From: Pacificispira spongiicola
Lineage (GTDB): Bacteria; Pseudomonadota; Alphaproteobacteria; UBA8366; Aestuariispiraceae
Direction: 5' to 3'
DNA: 64,000 bases
Assembly (NCBI RefSeq): GCF_012926505.1
Contig: NZ_JABBNT010000007.1
Span: forward strand, 1-64,000
Of the stretch, positions 47,226 through 56,710 are shown in pieces. A program made the position numbers and the translations under genes. The notes below the pieces were generated by a model, which had not been told where the DNA came from, did not search any database, and was given only the letters and a program-made list of their open reading frames with translations. Every line of letters begins with the position of its first letter. The first letter of the stretch is position 1.

Positions 47226-48638
47226 ATGTCCGACGTGCTGGAAAAGACGGAAGAAACCGAAGGCGATGCCTTCGACGATCTCTACGGTCTTACAAAAGAG
47301 ACGGTGGCGGCGGTCGAGGCTGCGCTGGAGGAAGGCGCCGGACCGGAAACCATCCGGCCGCTCGTCGTGCCGCTGCACGCCGCCGACCTTGCCGACCTTC
47401 TGGAACGCCTGACAAAAGACGAGCGCCTGTCGGTCGTCCATGCGTTGGGCGAGGAACTGGATTCCGACGTCTTCGCCTATCTGGACGATACCGTTCAGGA
47501 AACCATTACCGACGCGCTGCCGAACTCCGTCCTCTCCACCTTCGTCCAGGACCTCGATTCCGACGACGTGGTCGATTTCCTCGAGGATATGGACGAGGAG
47601 GATCAGAAGGAAATTCTGTCCTTCGTCCCGGCGGAAGACCGCGCGCTCTACGAACAGGCACTCAGCTACCCGGAATATACCGCCGGTCGCTTGATGCGCC
47701 GGGAAACGGTGACGATCCCGGAATTCTGGACCGTCGGTCAGACCATCGATTTCATGCGCGATTCCGATGGGGAGGGCGGCAGCGACCTGCCGGACGATTT
47801 CTACAACATCATCGTCGTGTCTCCGAACCATAAGCCCGTCGGCCTCGTCCAATTGTCGAAGCTGCTACGCACCAAGCGGATCGTGCCTGTCTCCGCCATC
47901 ATGGAAACTGATCCGAAACTGATCCCGGTCGACCTGGATCAGGAGGACGCGGCCTTCCTGTTCCGGCAATACGGGTTGGTCGAAGCGCCGGTGATCGACG
48001 AGTCCGGGCGGCTGGTCGGTGTCCTGACCATCGACGACATCGTCGACGTCATGGATGAAGAACACGAAGACGACATGCTGAAACTCGGCGGGGTCAGCGA
48101 GGACGACTTCTATTCCGACTTCCTGAAGACGACGCGGCTGCGCTTTTCCTGGCTGCTGGTGAATCTGGGCACGGCCATCGTTGCGTCCCTGGTCATCGCT
48201 CTGTTCGAAACCGCCCTGTCGAAGGTCGTGGCCCTGGCTGTCCTGATGCCGATCGTGGCCAGTATGGGCGGCAATGCCGGAACGCAGACACTGACGGTCG
48301 CCGTGCGCGCGCTCGCCACCAACGAACTGACGACACGCAACGCGCTGCGCATCCTGACGAAGGAAGTCCTGGTCGGCAGCGCCAACGGCATCCTGTTCGC
48401 CATCATCATGGGCATCGTCGCCTGGCTGTGGTTCAGCGACCCTGTCCTGGGCGGCGTGATTGCGACGGCCATGATCCTGAACCTGATGATTGCGGGGTTG
48501 AGCGGCGTTCTCATCCCCCTGGCCATCGAGAAGATCGGGCAGGATCCGGCCATCGCCTCAACGGTTTTCCTGACCACGATTACCGATGTCGTCGGTTTCT
48601 TCGTTTTCCTGGGACTCGCCAGCGTTGTCTTGATGTAA
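47226..48638 (+). CDS. mgtE: Magnesium transporter MgtE
   Basis: 470 residues. N-terminal acidic MgtE_N domain (about 35-140), CBS pair (about 145-270, with VGQTIDFMRD and GRLVGVLTIDDIVDVMDEEH), the plug helix, then five membrane segments from about 300. The pore motif region LMPIVASMGGNAGTQTLTVA is intact. The CBS domain senses cytosolic Mg2+. 49 bases after maeB, so possibly co-transcribed. Confidence 0.94.
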   Translation: MSDVLEKTEETEGDAFDDLYGLTKETVAAVEAALEEGAGPETIRPLVVPLHAADLADLLERLTKDERLSVVHALGEELDSDVFAYLDDTVQETITDALPNSVLSTFVQDLDSDDVVDFLEDMDEEDQKEILSFVPAEDRALYEQALSYPEYTAGRLMRRETVTIPEFWTVGQTIDFMRDSDGEGGSDLPDDFYNIIVVSPNHKPVGLVQLSKLLRTKRIVPVSAIMETDPKLIPVDLDQEDAAFLFRQYGLVEAPVIDESGRLVGVLTIDDIVDVMDEEHEDDMLKLGGVSEDDFYSDFLKTTRLRFSWLLVNLGTAIVASLVIALFETALSKVVALAVLMPIVASMGGNAGTQTLTVAVRALATNELTTRNALRILTKEVLVGSANGILFAIIMGIVAWLWFSDPVLGGVIATAMILNLMIAGLSGVLIPLAIEKIGQDPAIASTVFLTTITDVVGFFVFLGLASVVLM

Positions 48639-48697
48639 AGCATGTTCTGGCACGCGGTTTGCTCATTCCGGTGACGTAACGAAACCGGAGCGTCCCG

Positions 48698-49198
48698 ATG
48701 CTGTCGAACAACAATTCCGAAATCTTCCGTGTGGCCACGGCCTATGCCGCCGCGAAAAAATCCGCGACCGTGGAACCCGACGCCGCGCAGGCCGTGCGGG
48801 ACCTGGGGCGCGACCGGTTCTACGACGCGCTGGCCAACGACTATAGGGCAAAGAACGCGACATCCGGGATGGGCGGGCTGGGGCTGCTGTCCGGGTCGAC
48901 CGTGTCCGGTTTTGCCGGGTTCCTGGGCGTGCAGCAGGACAGCACATCGGAATGGATTGCCGATCAGGAAGCCCAGATCGAACAGATGGTCGAAGACGGG
49001 GCCGACGCGAAGGAGCTGCAGGGTGCCTATAACGTCCTCGCCCAGCTTCGTCTCTATCAGGCGGAACAGGCCATGTATGCGCAGATGTTCCCGGAAGACG
49101 ACGACCGGGAAAACACCGGCTTCGGCCCCTTCGGGGCATCGATCGACACGAATTCGATGCCGTCCGACGCCCTGGCGCTTTTTGCCCAGTACGGCTAG
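48698..49198 (+). CDS. Unrecognised 166-residue protein
   Basis: Soluble; no signal peptide. A helical N-terminal part (FRVATAYAAAKKSATVEPDA, then RDLGRDRFYDALANDY), a glycine-rich hydrophobic stretch (SGMGGLGLLSGSTVSGFAGF, about 56-75) that could insert in or touch a membrane, a coiled-coil-like segment (IADQEAQIEQMVEDGADAKE), and an acidic C-terminal end. I do not recognise the family. 59 bases after mgtE, same strand. Confidence 0.6.
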   Translation: MLSNNNSEIFRVATAYAAAKKSATVEPDAAQAVRDLGRDRFYDALANDYRAKNATSGMGGLGLLSGSTVSGFAGFLGVQQDSTSEWIADQEAQIEQMVEDGADAKELQGAYNVLAQLRLYQAEQAMYAQMFPEDDDRENTGFGPFGASIDTNSMPSDALALFAQYG

Positions 49199-49321
49199 GC
49201 GTGGCGGTCGGTGCACGCCCGGTCAAAAAATTAATGTCAGGCTGAAATTTTTCGATCTATTCGGCGGCATGAAAACGGCGTAGCGTCCGGTTCGTTTCCT
49301 TGAAAACAGAGTGTCACGCGA

Positions 49322-50329
49322 ATGGCCGTCACGGTTGCGCCGTCCGCTGGGAGTGTGGAGAATTCTCCGGTTCTCAGTGTCTTTTTGCTGTGCTTTGGGC
49401 TGCTGATCTTTTCGATTCAGGATGTCATCGTGCGGTCCTTGAGCGGCACCCTGCCGGTGCATGAGCTTGTCTTTCTGCGGGGTGGGATCGCCTTGTGGCT
49501 GATGGCGGCTTTCGTCTATTGGCGATACGGCAAGGCCGGATTCCGGATCGTGCGGCCGGGCATCATCGTGTTGCGCGGCTTTTTCGGCTTCTCCTGCTTT
49601 ACTTTCTATTATCTCGCCATCGCGCGGCTGCCCCTGGCCGATGCGGTGACGATCGGGTTTTCGTCGCCGCTGTTCATCTGCGCCCTGTCCGTGCCCATGC
49701 TGGGCGAACGGGTCGGCTGGCGGCGTTGGACGGCGGTGCTGATCGGATTTGCCGGCGTCATCGTCGTGGTCGGGCCTTCCGGTCATTTATTGGACCCGGC
49801 GGTCCTATTCGCGATCGCGGGCACCGCGACCTATGCGGTTCAGACCTTACTGACCCGGCTGCTGCGCGACGGCATGGTCGGCCCGGGTATCGCCTTCTAC
49901 CAGATGGTCGGCTTCATCGCCTTCGCCGGTCTGATGGGCCTGTTGCTGGGACATGGCGGATTTGAGGGGGTGTCCAGCCACCCCAGTCTGCAATTCCTGC
50001 TGCGCGCCTGGGTCGTCCCGGCCTGGACGGATGTGCGGCTGATCCTGGCGATCGGGTTCATCGCGGCGGCGGGGTTCATCATGTTGGCCACGGCCTATGC
50101 CCGCAGCGACGCGTCCGTGGTCGCCCCGTTCGAATATTCCGGCGTTCTGTGGGGCACCCTGGCCGGCTGGATATTCTTTTCCGAAGTGCCCGGCATCTGG
50201 ACCTATATCGGCGCATCCCTGATCGTCGGCAGCGGGCTGTTCATCCTGTCGCGGGAAATACGCTGGACGCGCGGCCCACGCTCGCTGCGCAATCCTGCCC
50301 ACAGCCTCGCGGAACCCAAGTCGCCCTAG
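49322..50329 (+). CDS. DMT-superfamily (EamA) transporter
   Basis: 335 residues with about ten hydrophobic segments in two EamA halves (about 20-155 and 165-315). Motifs: LLIFSIQDVIVRSLSGTLPV, RGFFGFSCFTFYYLAIARLP and, in the second half, ASVVAPFEYSGVLWGTLAGW with FFSEVPGIWTYIGASLIVGS. Probably exports a small metabolite; substrate unknown. Upstream of, but separate from, the leucine operon promoter. Confidence 0.9.
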   Translation: MAVTVAPSAGSVENSPVLSVFLLCFGLLIFSIQDVIVRSLSGTLPVHELVFLRGGIALWLMAAFVYWRYGKAGFRIVRPGIIVLRGFFGFSCFTFYYLAIARLPLADAVTIGFSSPLFICALSVPMLGERVGWRRWTAVLIGFAGVIVVVGPSGHLLDPAVLFAIAGTATYAVQTLLTRLLRDGMVGPGIAFYQMVGFIAFAGLMGLLLGHGGFEGVSSHPSLQFLLRAWVVPAWTDVRLILAIGFIAAAGFIMLATAYARSDASVVAPFEYSGVLWGTLAGWIFFSEVPGIWTYIGASLIVGSGLFILSREIRWTRGPRSLRNPAHSLAEPKSP

Positions 50330-50392
50330 ACCGCAAACGACAGCCCAGGATCGATACCAGGCAATCGTCACGGAATTATCAAGATTTCGCAG

Positions 50393-50420
50393 TTGACGTT
50401 TACGTAAACGTAAATACTAT
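50393..50420 (+). promoter_or_regulatory. Promoter of the leucine-catabolism operon
   Basis: TTGACG (50393-50398) and TACTAT (50415-50420) spaced by 16 bases, 27 bases before the MerR gene start. The spacer is filled by a palindromic operator (annotated separately), the arrangement expected for a MerR-family regulator controlling its own operon. Confidence 0.75.
50396..50411. promoter_or_regulatory. 16-bp perfect palindrome, probable LiuR operator
   Basis: ACGTTTACGTAAACGT reads the same on both strands; a further half-site TAAA extends it. It overlaps the -35 and spacer. From memory, the LiuR motif described for proteobacterial leucine-utilisation genes is similar in composition (TTTACG/CGTAAA halves). 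Confidence 0.8.
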
Positions 50421-50446
50421 TTCCACCCATAACAGGGAGGGACGGG

Positions 50447-50848
50447 ATGACGGATAAGGCGGTCAGTACGATTGCCGAACTGGCGCGGGACTTCGGCGTC
50501 ACTGCGCGGACCATCCGCTTTTATGAGGCGGAGGGCATGATCTCCCCCGAACGGCAGGGCAGCCAGCGCCTGTATCACCCGCGCGACCGGGTGCGCTTGA
50601 AACTCATTCTGCGCGGCAAGCGGCTGGGCTTCTCGCTCGCCGAGATTCGCGAAATCATCGATCTCTACGACTCGGCGCCCGGGGAACGCGGGCAGCTCGA
50701 CTTCTTCCTGGACATGATCGAAAAACGGCGTGTCGACCTGGAACAGAAACGCCGCGACATCGACCTGACCCTGTCGGAACTGGCGGAGGTCGAACGGAAT
50801 TGCCGCAACCGGCTGTCCGAATTGGCGAAGGGGAGGGAACAGGCATGA
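50447..50848 (+). CDS. liuR: MerR-family regulator, LiuR-like
   Basis: 133 residues. N-terminal winged HTH with IAELARDFGVTARTIRFYEA and the wing GMISPERQGSQRLYHPRDR, then a dimerisation helix (about 80-125). No cysteines are in the positions of metal sensors, so the ligand is probably organic, for example an acyl-CoA intermediate. It heads the operon of isovaleryl-CoA dehydrogenase and methylcrotonyl-CoA carboxylase genes, the place LiuR occupies in other proteobacteria. Overlaps the next gene as ATGA. Confidence 0.85.
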   Translation: MTDKAVSTIAELARDFGVTARTIRFYEAEGMISPERQGSQRLYHPRDRVRLKLILRGKRLGFSLAEIREIIDLYDSAPGERGQLDFFLDMIEKRRVDLEQKRRDIDLTLSELAEVERNCRNRLSELAKGREQA

Positions 50849-51309
50849 CGGAAAACATCGATCCGGTGACGGCGCAGGGCACGATCTACGCCGACGAGTG
50901 CGATCATATGGGGCATTTCAATGTCGCGGCCTATACCCGCCGCTTTGACGAGGCGACCTGGGCGATGTGGTCCGGGCTGGGGTTGAGCGTCGAGGTCATG
51001 GAACGCGATAGGATCGGGATCGCGGCGCTGGAATCGCGCCTGACCTACCACAAGGAACTGTTTCCGGGACAGACGATCCGCACCCGGTCGCGCGTGATCA
51101 CGCTGGGCGGCAAGACCGCCGGTTTTCATCACCGCATGTATCTGGTGGAAGATCGGGACGGCGCGGAGGTGGAAACCCTGTCCGCGACCTGCACCTATAC
51201 CGTCGCCTGCCTGGACCGGACAGCGCGAAAGGCGCGTGTTTGGCCCGACGAGATTGCGGCCCGTGTCAAGGCACGCGTCCGCCCCCTGGAAGAAGGAGCC
51301 CCGGCATGA
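50845..51309 (+). CDS. Hotdog-fold acyl-CoA thioesterase (4-hydroxybenzoyl-CoA type)
   Basis: 154 residues; start ATG at 50845 overlaps the liuR stop. Hotdog pattern with ADECDHMGHFNVAAYTRRFD, where the Asp and GHFN loop match the 4HBT-type active site, and LESRLTYHKELFPGQTIRTR. Hydrolyses a CoA thioester; in this operon it could release CoA from stalled branched acyl-CoAs. Followed by a second thioesterase with a 4-base overlap. Confidence 0.87.
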   Translation: MTENIDPVTAQGTIYADECDHMGHFNVAAYTRRFDEATWAMWSGLGLSVEVMERDRIGIAALESRLTYHKELFPGQTIRTRSRVITLGGKTAGFHHRMYLVEDRDGAEVETLSATCTYTVACLDRTARKARVWPDEIAARVKARVRPLEEGAPA

Positions 51310-51764
51310 GCGGTTTTCAACCCCGGAACCCGGATTTCGAATCCCGCACGCGGGAAAGCTTCGGTCGGCAGCGGTTCATGGAAACCCTGGGCGCGGAATT
51401 GACGGTGGTGGAGCCGGGCCATGCCGAGATGCGCCTGCCCTATCGTGAAGAACTGGGACAGCAGCACGGTTTCTTTCATGGCGGCGTGATCGGCACGCTG
51501 GCGGATAATGTCGGCGGTTATGCCGCGTTCACCATGCTCGACGCCAAGGACTCCATTCTGACGGTGGAGTATAAGATGAACATCGTTTCGCCTGGGCGCG
51601 GGGATGCGTTGATCGCCATCGGCACGGTGATCAAGCCCGGCCGCCGCCTGATTATTTGCGAGGCCCGCATTTACGCGGAGACGGACGGCAAGCGAGCGCT
51701 CTGCGCCACCGCGCTGTGCACATTGATGACCATGGAAAACATGTCGGACGACAAGGCCGCCTGA
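51306..51764 (+). CDS. PaaI-family hotdog thioesterase
   Basis: 152 residues from the ATG at 51306 (ATGA overlap with the previous gene). Contains QQHGFFHGGVIGTLADNVGG, the PaaI/YigI-type HGG...D active-site loop. Same strand and tightly linked; probably helps recycle CoA. Substrate not determinable. Confidence 0.87.
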   Translation: MSGFQPRNPDFESRTRESFGRQRFMETLGAELTVVEPGHAEMRLPYREELGQQHGFFHGGVIGTLADNVGGYAAFTMLDAKDSILTVEYKMNIVSPGRGDALIAIGTVIKPGRRLIICEARIYAETDGKRALCATALCTLMTMENMSDDKAA

Positions 51765-51791
51765 GCGGATAACAAAGAGGAAACGACCATC

Positions 51792-52964
51792 ATGATCCCC
51801 AATTCCTATCCCGTGCTGGATTTCGATCTCGGCGAGACCGCCGAACTGATGAAGGAAAGCGTCGCCGGATTCTCCGCCGACGAGATCGCGCCGCGTGCGG
51901 CGGAAATCGACCGCACCGATCAGTTCCCGATGGACCTGTGGAAGAAGATGGGCGACATGGGGCTCCTCGGCATTACCGTGGAGGAGGAATATGGCGGCGC
52001 CAATATGGGCTATCTGGAACACTGCATCGCGATGCAGGAAATCAGCCGTGCCTCCGCCTCCGTCGGTCTCAGTTACGGTGCGCATTCGAATCTGTGCGTG
52101 AACCAGATCCGCCGAAATGGAAACGCGGATCAGAAGCAGCGTTATCTGCCGAAACTGATTTCCGGCGATCATGTCGGGGCGCTGGCCATGTCGGAACCGG
52201 GCGCCGGGTCGGATGTCGTGTCCATGCGCCTGCGCGCGGACAAGAAGGGTGACCGCTACGTCCTGAACGGCAACAAGATGTGGATCACCAACGGCCCGGA
52301 TGCCGATGTCATGGTGATCTATGCCAAGACCGATATGGATGCCGGGTCGAAAGGCATCACCGCCTTTCTGGTGGAAAAGAGTTTCAAAGGCTTCTCCGTC
52401 GCGCAGAAGCTGGACAAGCTGGGCATGCGCGGATCCCATACTGGGGAGCTGGTCTTCGAGGATTGCGAGGTCCCGGAAGAAAACGTCCTGGGGGAGGTCG
52501 GCAAGGGCGTCCGCGTCCTGATGAGCGGTCTGGATTACGAACGCGCGGTGCTGGCCGCCGGTCCGATCGGTATCATGGACGCCTGCATGGATGTCGTGAT
52601 CCCCTATATCCACGAACGCAAACAGTTCGGGCAGGCGATCGGCGAATTCCAACTGATGCAGGGCAAGATTGCCGACATGTATACGACGATGAATGCCTGC
52701 AAAGCCTATGTCTACGCGGTCGCGAAAGCCTGCGACCGGGGACAGACGACGCGCAAGGACGCGGCGGGCGCGATTCTGTATGCCGGGGAAAAGGCCACTT
52801 GGATGGCGCTGGAGGCGATCCAGATTCTGGGCGGTATGGGCTATATCAACGAAAGCCCGACGGGCCGCCTGCTGCGCGACGCGAAACTCTATGAAATCGG
52901 CGCGGGCACGTCCGAAATCCGCCGCATGCTGATCGGCCGCGAACTCTTCGCCGAAACGGCGTAA
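51792..52964 (+). CDS. ivd: Isovaleryl-CoA dehydrogenase
   Basis: FAD enzyme that oxidises isovaleryl-CoA to 3-methylcrotonyl-CoA, third step of leucine breakdown. 390 residues. Acyl-CoA dehydrogenase motifs [20 protein letters not shown] and [17 protein letters not shown]; the catalytic Glu lies at residue 250 in [16 protein letters not shown], the position specific to isovaleryl-CoA dehydrogenases. The usual C-terminal Glu is replaced by Gly in [11 protein letters not shown]. This residue swap makes the substrate call strong. Donates electrons to ETF. Confidence 0.95.
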   Translation: MIPNSYPVLDFDLGETAELMKESVAGFSADEIAPRAAEIDRTDQFPMDLWKKMGDMGLLGITVEEEYGGANMGYLEHCIAMQEISRASASVGLSYGAHSNLCVNQIRRNGNADQKQRYLPKLISGDHVGALAMSEPGAGSDVVSMRLRADKKGDRYVLNGNKMWITNGPDADVMVIYAKTDMDAGSKGITAFLVEKSFKGFSVAQKLDKLGMRGSHTGELVFEDCEVPEENVLGEVGKGVRVLMSGLDYERAVLAAGPIGIMDACMDVVIPYIHERKQFGQAIGEFQLMQGKIADMYTTMNACKAYVYAVAKACDRGQTTRKDAAGAILYAGEKATWMALEAIQILGGMGYINESPTGRLLRDAKLYEIGAGTSEIRRMLIGRELFAETA

Positions 52965-52991
52965 GGCGCGGCAAGAGGAAAGGAAACGGGA

Positions 52992-54182
52992 ATGACCACG
53001 CAAGACCCCATCGTCATCGTCGGTGCCGCGCGGACCCCCATGGGCGGGTTCCAAGGCGACCTGAAGGAAATGAACGCATCCCAACTGGGCGCGGCAGCGA
53101 TCAAGGAAGCGCTGTCCCGCGCGGGCGTCGCACCGGCGGATGTCGACGAGTTGATCTTCGGCAACGTCCTCCCCGCCGGTCAGGGGCAGGCCCCGGCCCG
53201 TCAGGCCAGCAAGGGCGCGGGCATCCCGGATGCCACGGGCTGCACGACCATCAACAAAATGTGCGGGTCCGGCATGAAGGCGACGATGCTGGCAACGGAT
53301 CTGCTGACCGCCGGGACGAACGCGATCATGGTCGCGGGCGGCATGGAAAGCATGACCAATGCCCCCTATCTGCTGCCCAAGGCGCGCGGTGGCATGCGCC
53401 TGGGTCATGGTCAGGTGCTGGATCACATGTTCCTGGACGGGCTGGAAGACGCCTATGACAAGGGCCGCCTGATGGGCACCTTCGCCGAAGAAACGGCGAC
53501 GCATTTCCAGTTTACGCGCGAGGCCCAGGATGCTTTCGCTATAGAAAGCCTGAACCGCGCGAAGAAGGCGCAGGATGACGGCACTTTCGAAAGCGAGATC
53601 GTGCCGCTCACGGTCCAGACCCGGAAGGGGGAAGTTACTGTGGCGCTGGACGAACAGCCGCGCACGGCGAACCCGGACAAAATTCCGACCCTGAAACCGG
53701 CCTTCGCGAAGGACGGGACGGTGACGCCCGCGAATTCGTCGTCCATCTCCGATGGGGCGGCGGCCCTGGTGCTGATGCGTCGGTCCGAAGCGGAAAAGCG
53801 CGGCCTGACGCCGATTGCGGAAATCGTGTCCCACGCGACCCATGCCCAGGCCCCCGCCTGGTTCACGACCGCGCCGGTCGATGCGATCCGCAAATGCCTG
53901 GACAAGGCCGGGTGGTCGAAGGACGCGGTCGACCTGTATGAAGTCAACGAGGCCTTTGCCGTCGTCGCCATGGCGGCGATGCGGGAATTGGACCTGCCGC
54001 ATGATAAGGTGAATGTGCATGGCGGGGCCTGTGCCCTGGGCCATCCGATCGGCGCATCGGGTGCGCGCATCTTGGTGACGCTTCTGAACGCGTTGAAGAA
54101 ATACGATCTTGAAACCGGCGTTGCGTCCTTGTGCATCGGCGGTGGAGAGGCTACGGCGATGGCGGTGAAACGTCTTCAGTAA
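52992..54182 (+). CDS. Acetyl-CoA C-acyltransferase (thiolase)
   Basis: 396 residues. Nucleophilic Cys91 in INKMCGSGMKATML; the C-terminal GGACALGHPIGASGARILVT with the active-site His; and CIGGGEATAMAV with the second Cys. Degradative or biosynthetic direction cannot be told. In the leucine pathway it would cleave acetoacetyl-CoA made after HMG-CoA lyase to two acetyl-CoA. 27 bases after ivd. Confidence 0.93.
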   Translation: MTTQDPIVIVGAARTPMGGFQGDLKEMNASQLGAAAIKEALSRAGVAPADVDELIFGNVLPAGQGQAPARQASKGAGIPDATGCTTINKMCGSGMKATMLATDLLTAGTNAIMVAGGMESMTNAPYLLPKARGGMRLGHGQVLDHMFLDGLEDAYDKGRLMGTFAEETATHFQFTREAQDAFAIESLNRAKKAQDDGTFESEIVPLTVQTRKGEVTVALDEQPRTANPDKIPTLKPAFAKDGTVTPANSSSISDGAAALVLMRRSEAEKRGLTPIAEIVSHATHAQAPAWFTTAPVDAIRKCLDKAGWSKDAVDLYEVNEAFAVVAMAAMRELDLPHDKVNVHGGACALGHPIGASGARILVTLLNALKKYDLETGVASLCIGGGEATAMAVKRLQ

Positions 54183-54200
54183 CGGGCAGAGGAGTTGGAT

Positions 54201-54863
54201 ATGCCGACCATTCTGATTACCGGGGCCAGCCGTGGTATCGGTCGCCGTCTGGCGGAGTTATACAGCGCCGGCGGCTGGGAGGTGATTTCGGCTTGCCGGA
54301 ACCCGGCGGGCTGCGATCCGGTCGGCGAACCACTCGCGCTGGATGTCGGCGATGCGGGTTCCATCGCGGCGGCGGCGAAAGCTCTGTCCGGTCGATCCAT
54401 CGATGTTCTGTGGAACAATGCGGGCATCTATATCGACAAGGGGCAGGCGCTCAAAGACTTGCGTGCGGAAGACTGGCTGGAAAGTTTCCGCATCAACACG
54501 ATCGCGCCGATCATGCTATGCCGGGCCTTGCTGGAAAACGTCGCGGCGTCGGGATTGCGCAAACTGGCCTTCACGACCAGCAAGATGGGGTCGGTCGCGC
54601 TGAATTCCGGCGGGGCCTATGAATACCGGTCGTCGAAAGCGGCGCTGAACATGGCGGTGTCCAGTCTGGCGCAGGAATTGGCACCGCGCGGTATCCGCAC
54701 GGTCGTCCTGCATCCCGGTTGGGTGCGCACCGATATGGGCGGCGCGGGCGCGGATATCGACACGACGCAATCCGCGGCCGGTATGAAATCCGTGGTCGAC
54801 GGTCTTGCCGCCGGTCAAACCGGACAGTTTTTCAATTACGATGGAAAGGAGCTTCCCTGGTGA
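54201..54863 (+). CDS. Short-chain dehydrogenase (C-factor-like SDR)
   Basis: 220 residues from the ATG at 54201 (GAGGAG upstream; TTG at 54195 is not needed). NAD(P) motif TGASRGIGRRLAELY, then NNAGIY, and the catalytic Ser-Tyr-Lys with TTSKMGSV and YEYRSSKAALNM. Similar in layout to small C-signal-type SDRs. Substrate unknown. Its TGA overlaps the carbonic anhydrase GTG. Confidence 0.88.
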   Translation: MPTILITGASRGIGRRLAELYSAGGWEVISACRNPAGCDPVGEPLALDVGDAGSIAAAAKALSGRSIDVLWNNAGIYIDKGQALKDLRAEDWLESFRINTIAPIMLCRALLENVAASGLRKLAFTTSKMGSVALNSGGAYEYRSSKAALNMAVSSLAQELAPRGIRTVVLHPGWVRTDMGGAGADIDTTQSAAGMKSVVDGLAAGQTGQFFNYDGKELPW

Positions 54864-55510
54864 ATCCGATCAACCGTCTTCTCGCAGGCTATCGCAGCTA
54901 TCGTGCCCTCTATCACGAAAAACGCGGGGATATGACCCGGCGTCTGGCGGAAGAAGGGCAAAAGCCGAAGATCATGGTTATCGCCTGTTCGGACAGCCGC
55001 GTCGATCCGGCGATCCTGTTCAACGCCGATCCGGGGGAAATCTTCGTCGTTCGTAACGTGGCGGCGTTGGTGCCGCCTTACAGCCCGGATTCGTCGCATC
55101 ACGGCACCTCGTCGGCAATCGAATTCGCGGTTAAAGACCTGGGCGTTCAGGAAATCATCGTCCTGGGTCATTACAAATGCGGCGGGGTCGCCGCCATGCG
55201 GTCGATCCATGCCGGGAACCAACTGGAAGATCGGGAATTCATCGGGCCCTGGATGGCGCTGGCGGCGGAAGCGTGTTCCATGCATGGGGCGGACGATCCG
55301 GAGGCCGCGGCGGCGGTGGAAATGGCGACGATCAAGACGTCGATCCGCAATTTGAAGACCTTCCCCTGGGTTCAGAAGGGGATCGATAACGGGACGCTGC
55401 GCGTGCACGGCTGGTGGTTCGATATCAATTCGGGGAACCTGTTGGCCCACGATCCGCGCACCGGACAGTTCAGCATCGTGGATAGCATACCGGACCTCAG
55501 CGCAAAATAA
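54860..55510 (+). CDS. Beta-class carbonic anhydrase
   Basis: Interconverts CO2 and bicarbonate. 216 residues from the GTG at 54860, which overlaps the SDR stop as GTGA. Zinc ligands and the Asp-Arg dyad are visible in [12 protein letters not shown], and His and the second Cys in [25 protein letters not shown] and [13 protein letters not shown] complete the family pattern. In this operon it may feed bicarbonate to methylcrotonyl-CoA carboxylase. Confidence 0.94.
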   Translation: MNPINRLLAGYRSYRALYHEKRGDMTRRLAEEGQKPKIMVIACSDSRVDPAILFNADPGEIFVVRNVAALVPPYSPDSSHHGTSSAIEFAVKDLGVQEIIVLGHYKCGGVAAMRSIHAGNQLEDREFIGPWMALAAEACSMHGADDPEAAAAVEMATIKTSIRNLKTFPWVQKGIDNGTLRVHGWWFDINSGNLLAHDPRTGQFSIVDSIPDLSAK

Positions 55511-55548
55511 TCCGGACAAATAGAGCCGGGCATCTGGGAGAAACGACC

Positions 55549-56682
55549 ATGATCCTTACCGAAGAACAGACGATGATCCGCGATATGGCGCGTCAGTTCG
55601 CGGCCGAACGCCTGACCCCGAATGCGGAGGAGTGGGACCGAGAGGCTCGCTTCCCCAAGGAGGCGATTGCGGAGATGGGCGCGCTGGGGCTTCTCGGCAT
55701 GCTCGTCCCGCCGGATTATGACGGGGCGGGAACGGATACAGTCTCCTATGCCATGGCGTTGGAGGAAATCTCCGCCGGGGACGGGGCGGTCGGCGCGATC
55801 ATGAGCGTCCATAACTCCGTCGGCTGCATGCCGATCCATCGTTTCGGCACGGAAGAGCAGAAGCAGGAATATCTGCGTCCCCTCGCCAGGGGGGAGACGA
55901 TCGGCTGTTTCTGTCTGACCGAACCGCAGGCAGGATCCGATGCTTCCGCCCTGAAAACCAAGGCGGTGCAGGCCGGCAATAAATGGGTTCTGGACGGGGC
56001 GAAGCAGTTCATCACCAATGGGTCGACGGCGGGGCTGGCCATCGTTTTCGCGGTGACCGATCCGGATGCGGGAAAACGCGGGATCACGGCCTTCCTGGTG
56101 CCGACGGACCGTCCCGGTTACATCGTCGAACGGATCGAAAAGAAGATGGGGCTCAATGCGTCCGACACCTGCGCGATCCGCTTGGAAGGGCTGGAACTGG
56201 AACCCGAACTGATGTTGGGGCAGCTGGGCGAAGGTTATAAAATCGCCCTGTCGAATCTGGAAGGCGGGCGTATCGGGATCGGCGCGCAGGCGCTTGGTAT
56301 CGCACAGGCGGCGCTGAACTATGCCGTTGCTTATGCCAAGGACCGCGTTTCCATGGGCCAACCGATCATCCAGCATCAGGCCGTCGGCTTCCGCCTTGCG
56401 GATTGCGCGACGAAGCTGGAGGCCGCGCGTCAATTGATCCTGCATGCAGCGGCCCTGAAGGATGCGGGACAGCCCTGCCTGACGGAGGCGTCGATGGCGA
56501 AACTGTTCGCGACGGAAACCGCCGAACAGGTTGTGTCCGACGCGCTGCAGACCTTGGGCGGCAACGGCTATATGCGCGATTACCCGGTGGAGCGCATGGC
56601 CCGCGACGTCCGCGTCACGAAAATCTATGAAGGGACCAGCGACATTCAGCGCATGGTCATTTCACGCATGTTGGCCGCCTAA
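55549..56682 (+). CDS. Acyl-CoA dehydrogenase (short/branched-chain type)
   Basis: 377 residues. [40 protein letters not shown] and the C-terminal catalytic Glu361 in [18 protein letters not shown], the canonical position, unlike the ivd gene in the same operon. Could act on isobutyryl-CoA, 2-methylbutyryl-CoA or butyryl-CoA; not resolvable by eye. Two acyl-CoA dehydrogenases in one operon suggest a role in more than one branched-chain amino acid. Confidence 0.92.
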   Translation: MILTEEQTMIRDMARQFAAERLTPNAEEWDREARFPKEAIAEMGALGLLGMLVPPDYDGAGTDTVSYAMALEEISAGDGAVGAIMSVHNSVGCMPIHRFGTEEQKQEYLRPLARGETIGCFCLTEPQAGSDASALKTKAVQAGNKWVLDGAKQFITNGSTAGLAIVFAVTDPDAGKRGITAFLVPTDRPGYIVERIEKKMGLNASDTCAIRLEGLELEPELMLGQLGEGYKIALSNLEGGRIGIGAQALGIAQAALNYAVAYAKDRVSMGQPIIQHQAVGFRLADCATKLEAARQLILHAAALKDAGQPCLTEASMAKLFATETAEQVVSDALQTLGGNGYMRDYPVERMARDVRVTKIYEGTSDIQRMVISRMLAA

Positions 56683-56710
56683 GGGAGGCGGAACGAGAGG
56701 GGGCGGTCCC

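Noticed and set aside
51195-54044. 949-codon reverse frame antisense to thioesterase, ivd and thiolase genes
   Set aside because: No motif in it; the forward strand carries three clear enzymes.
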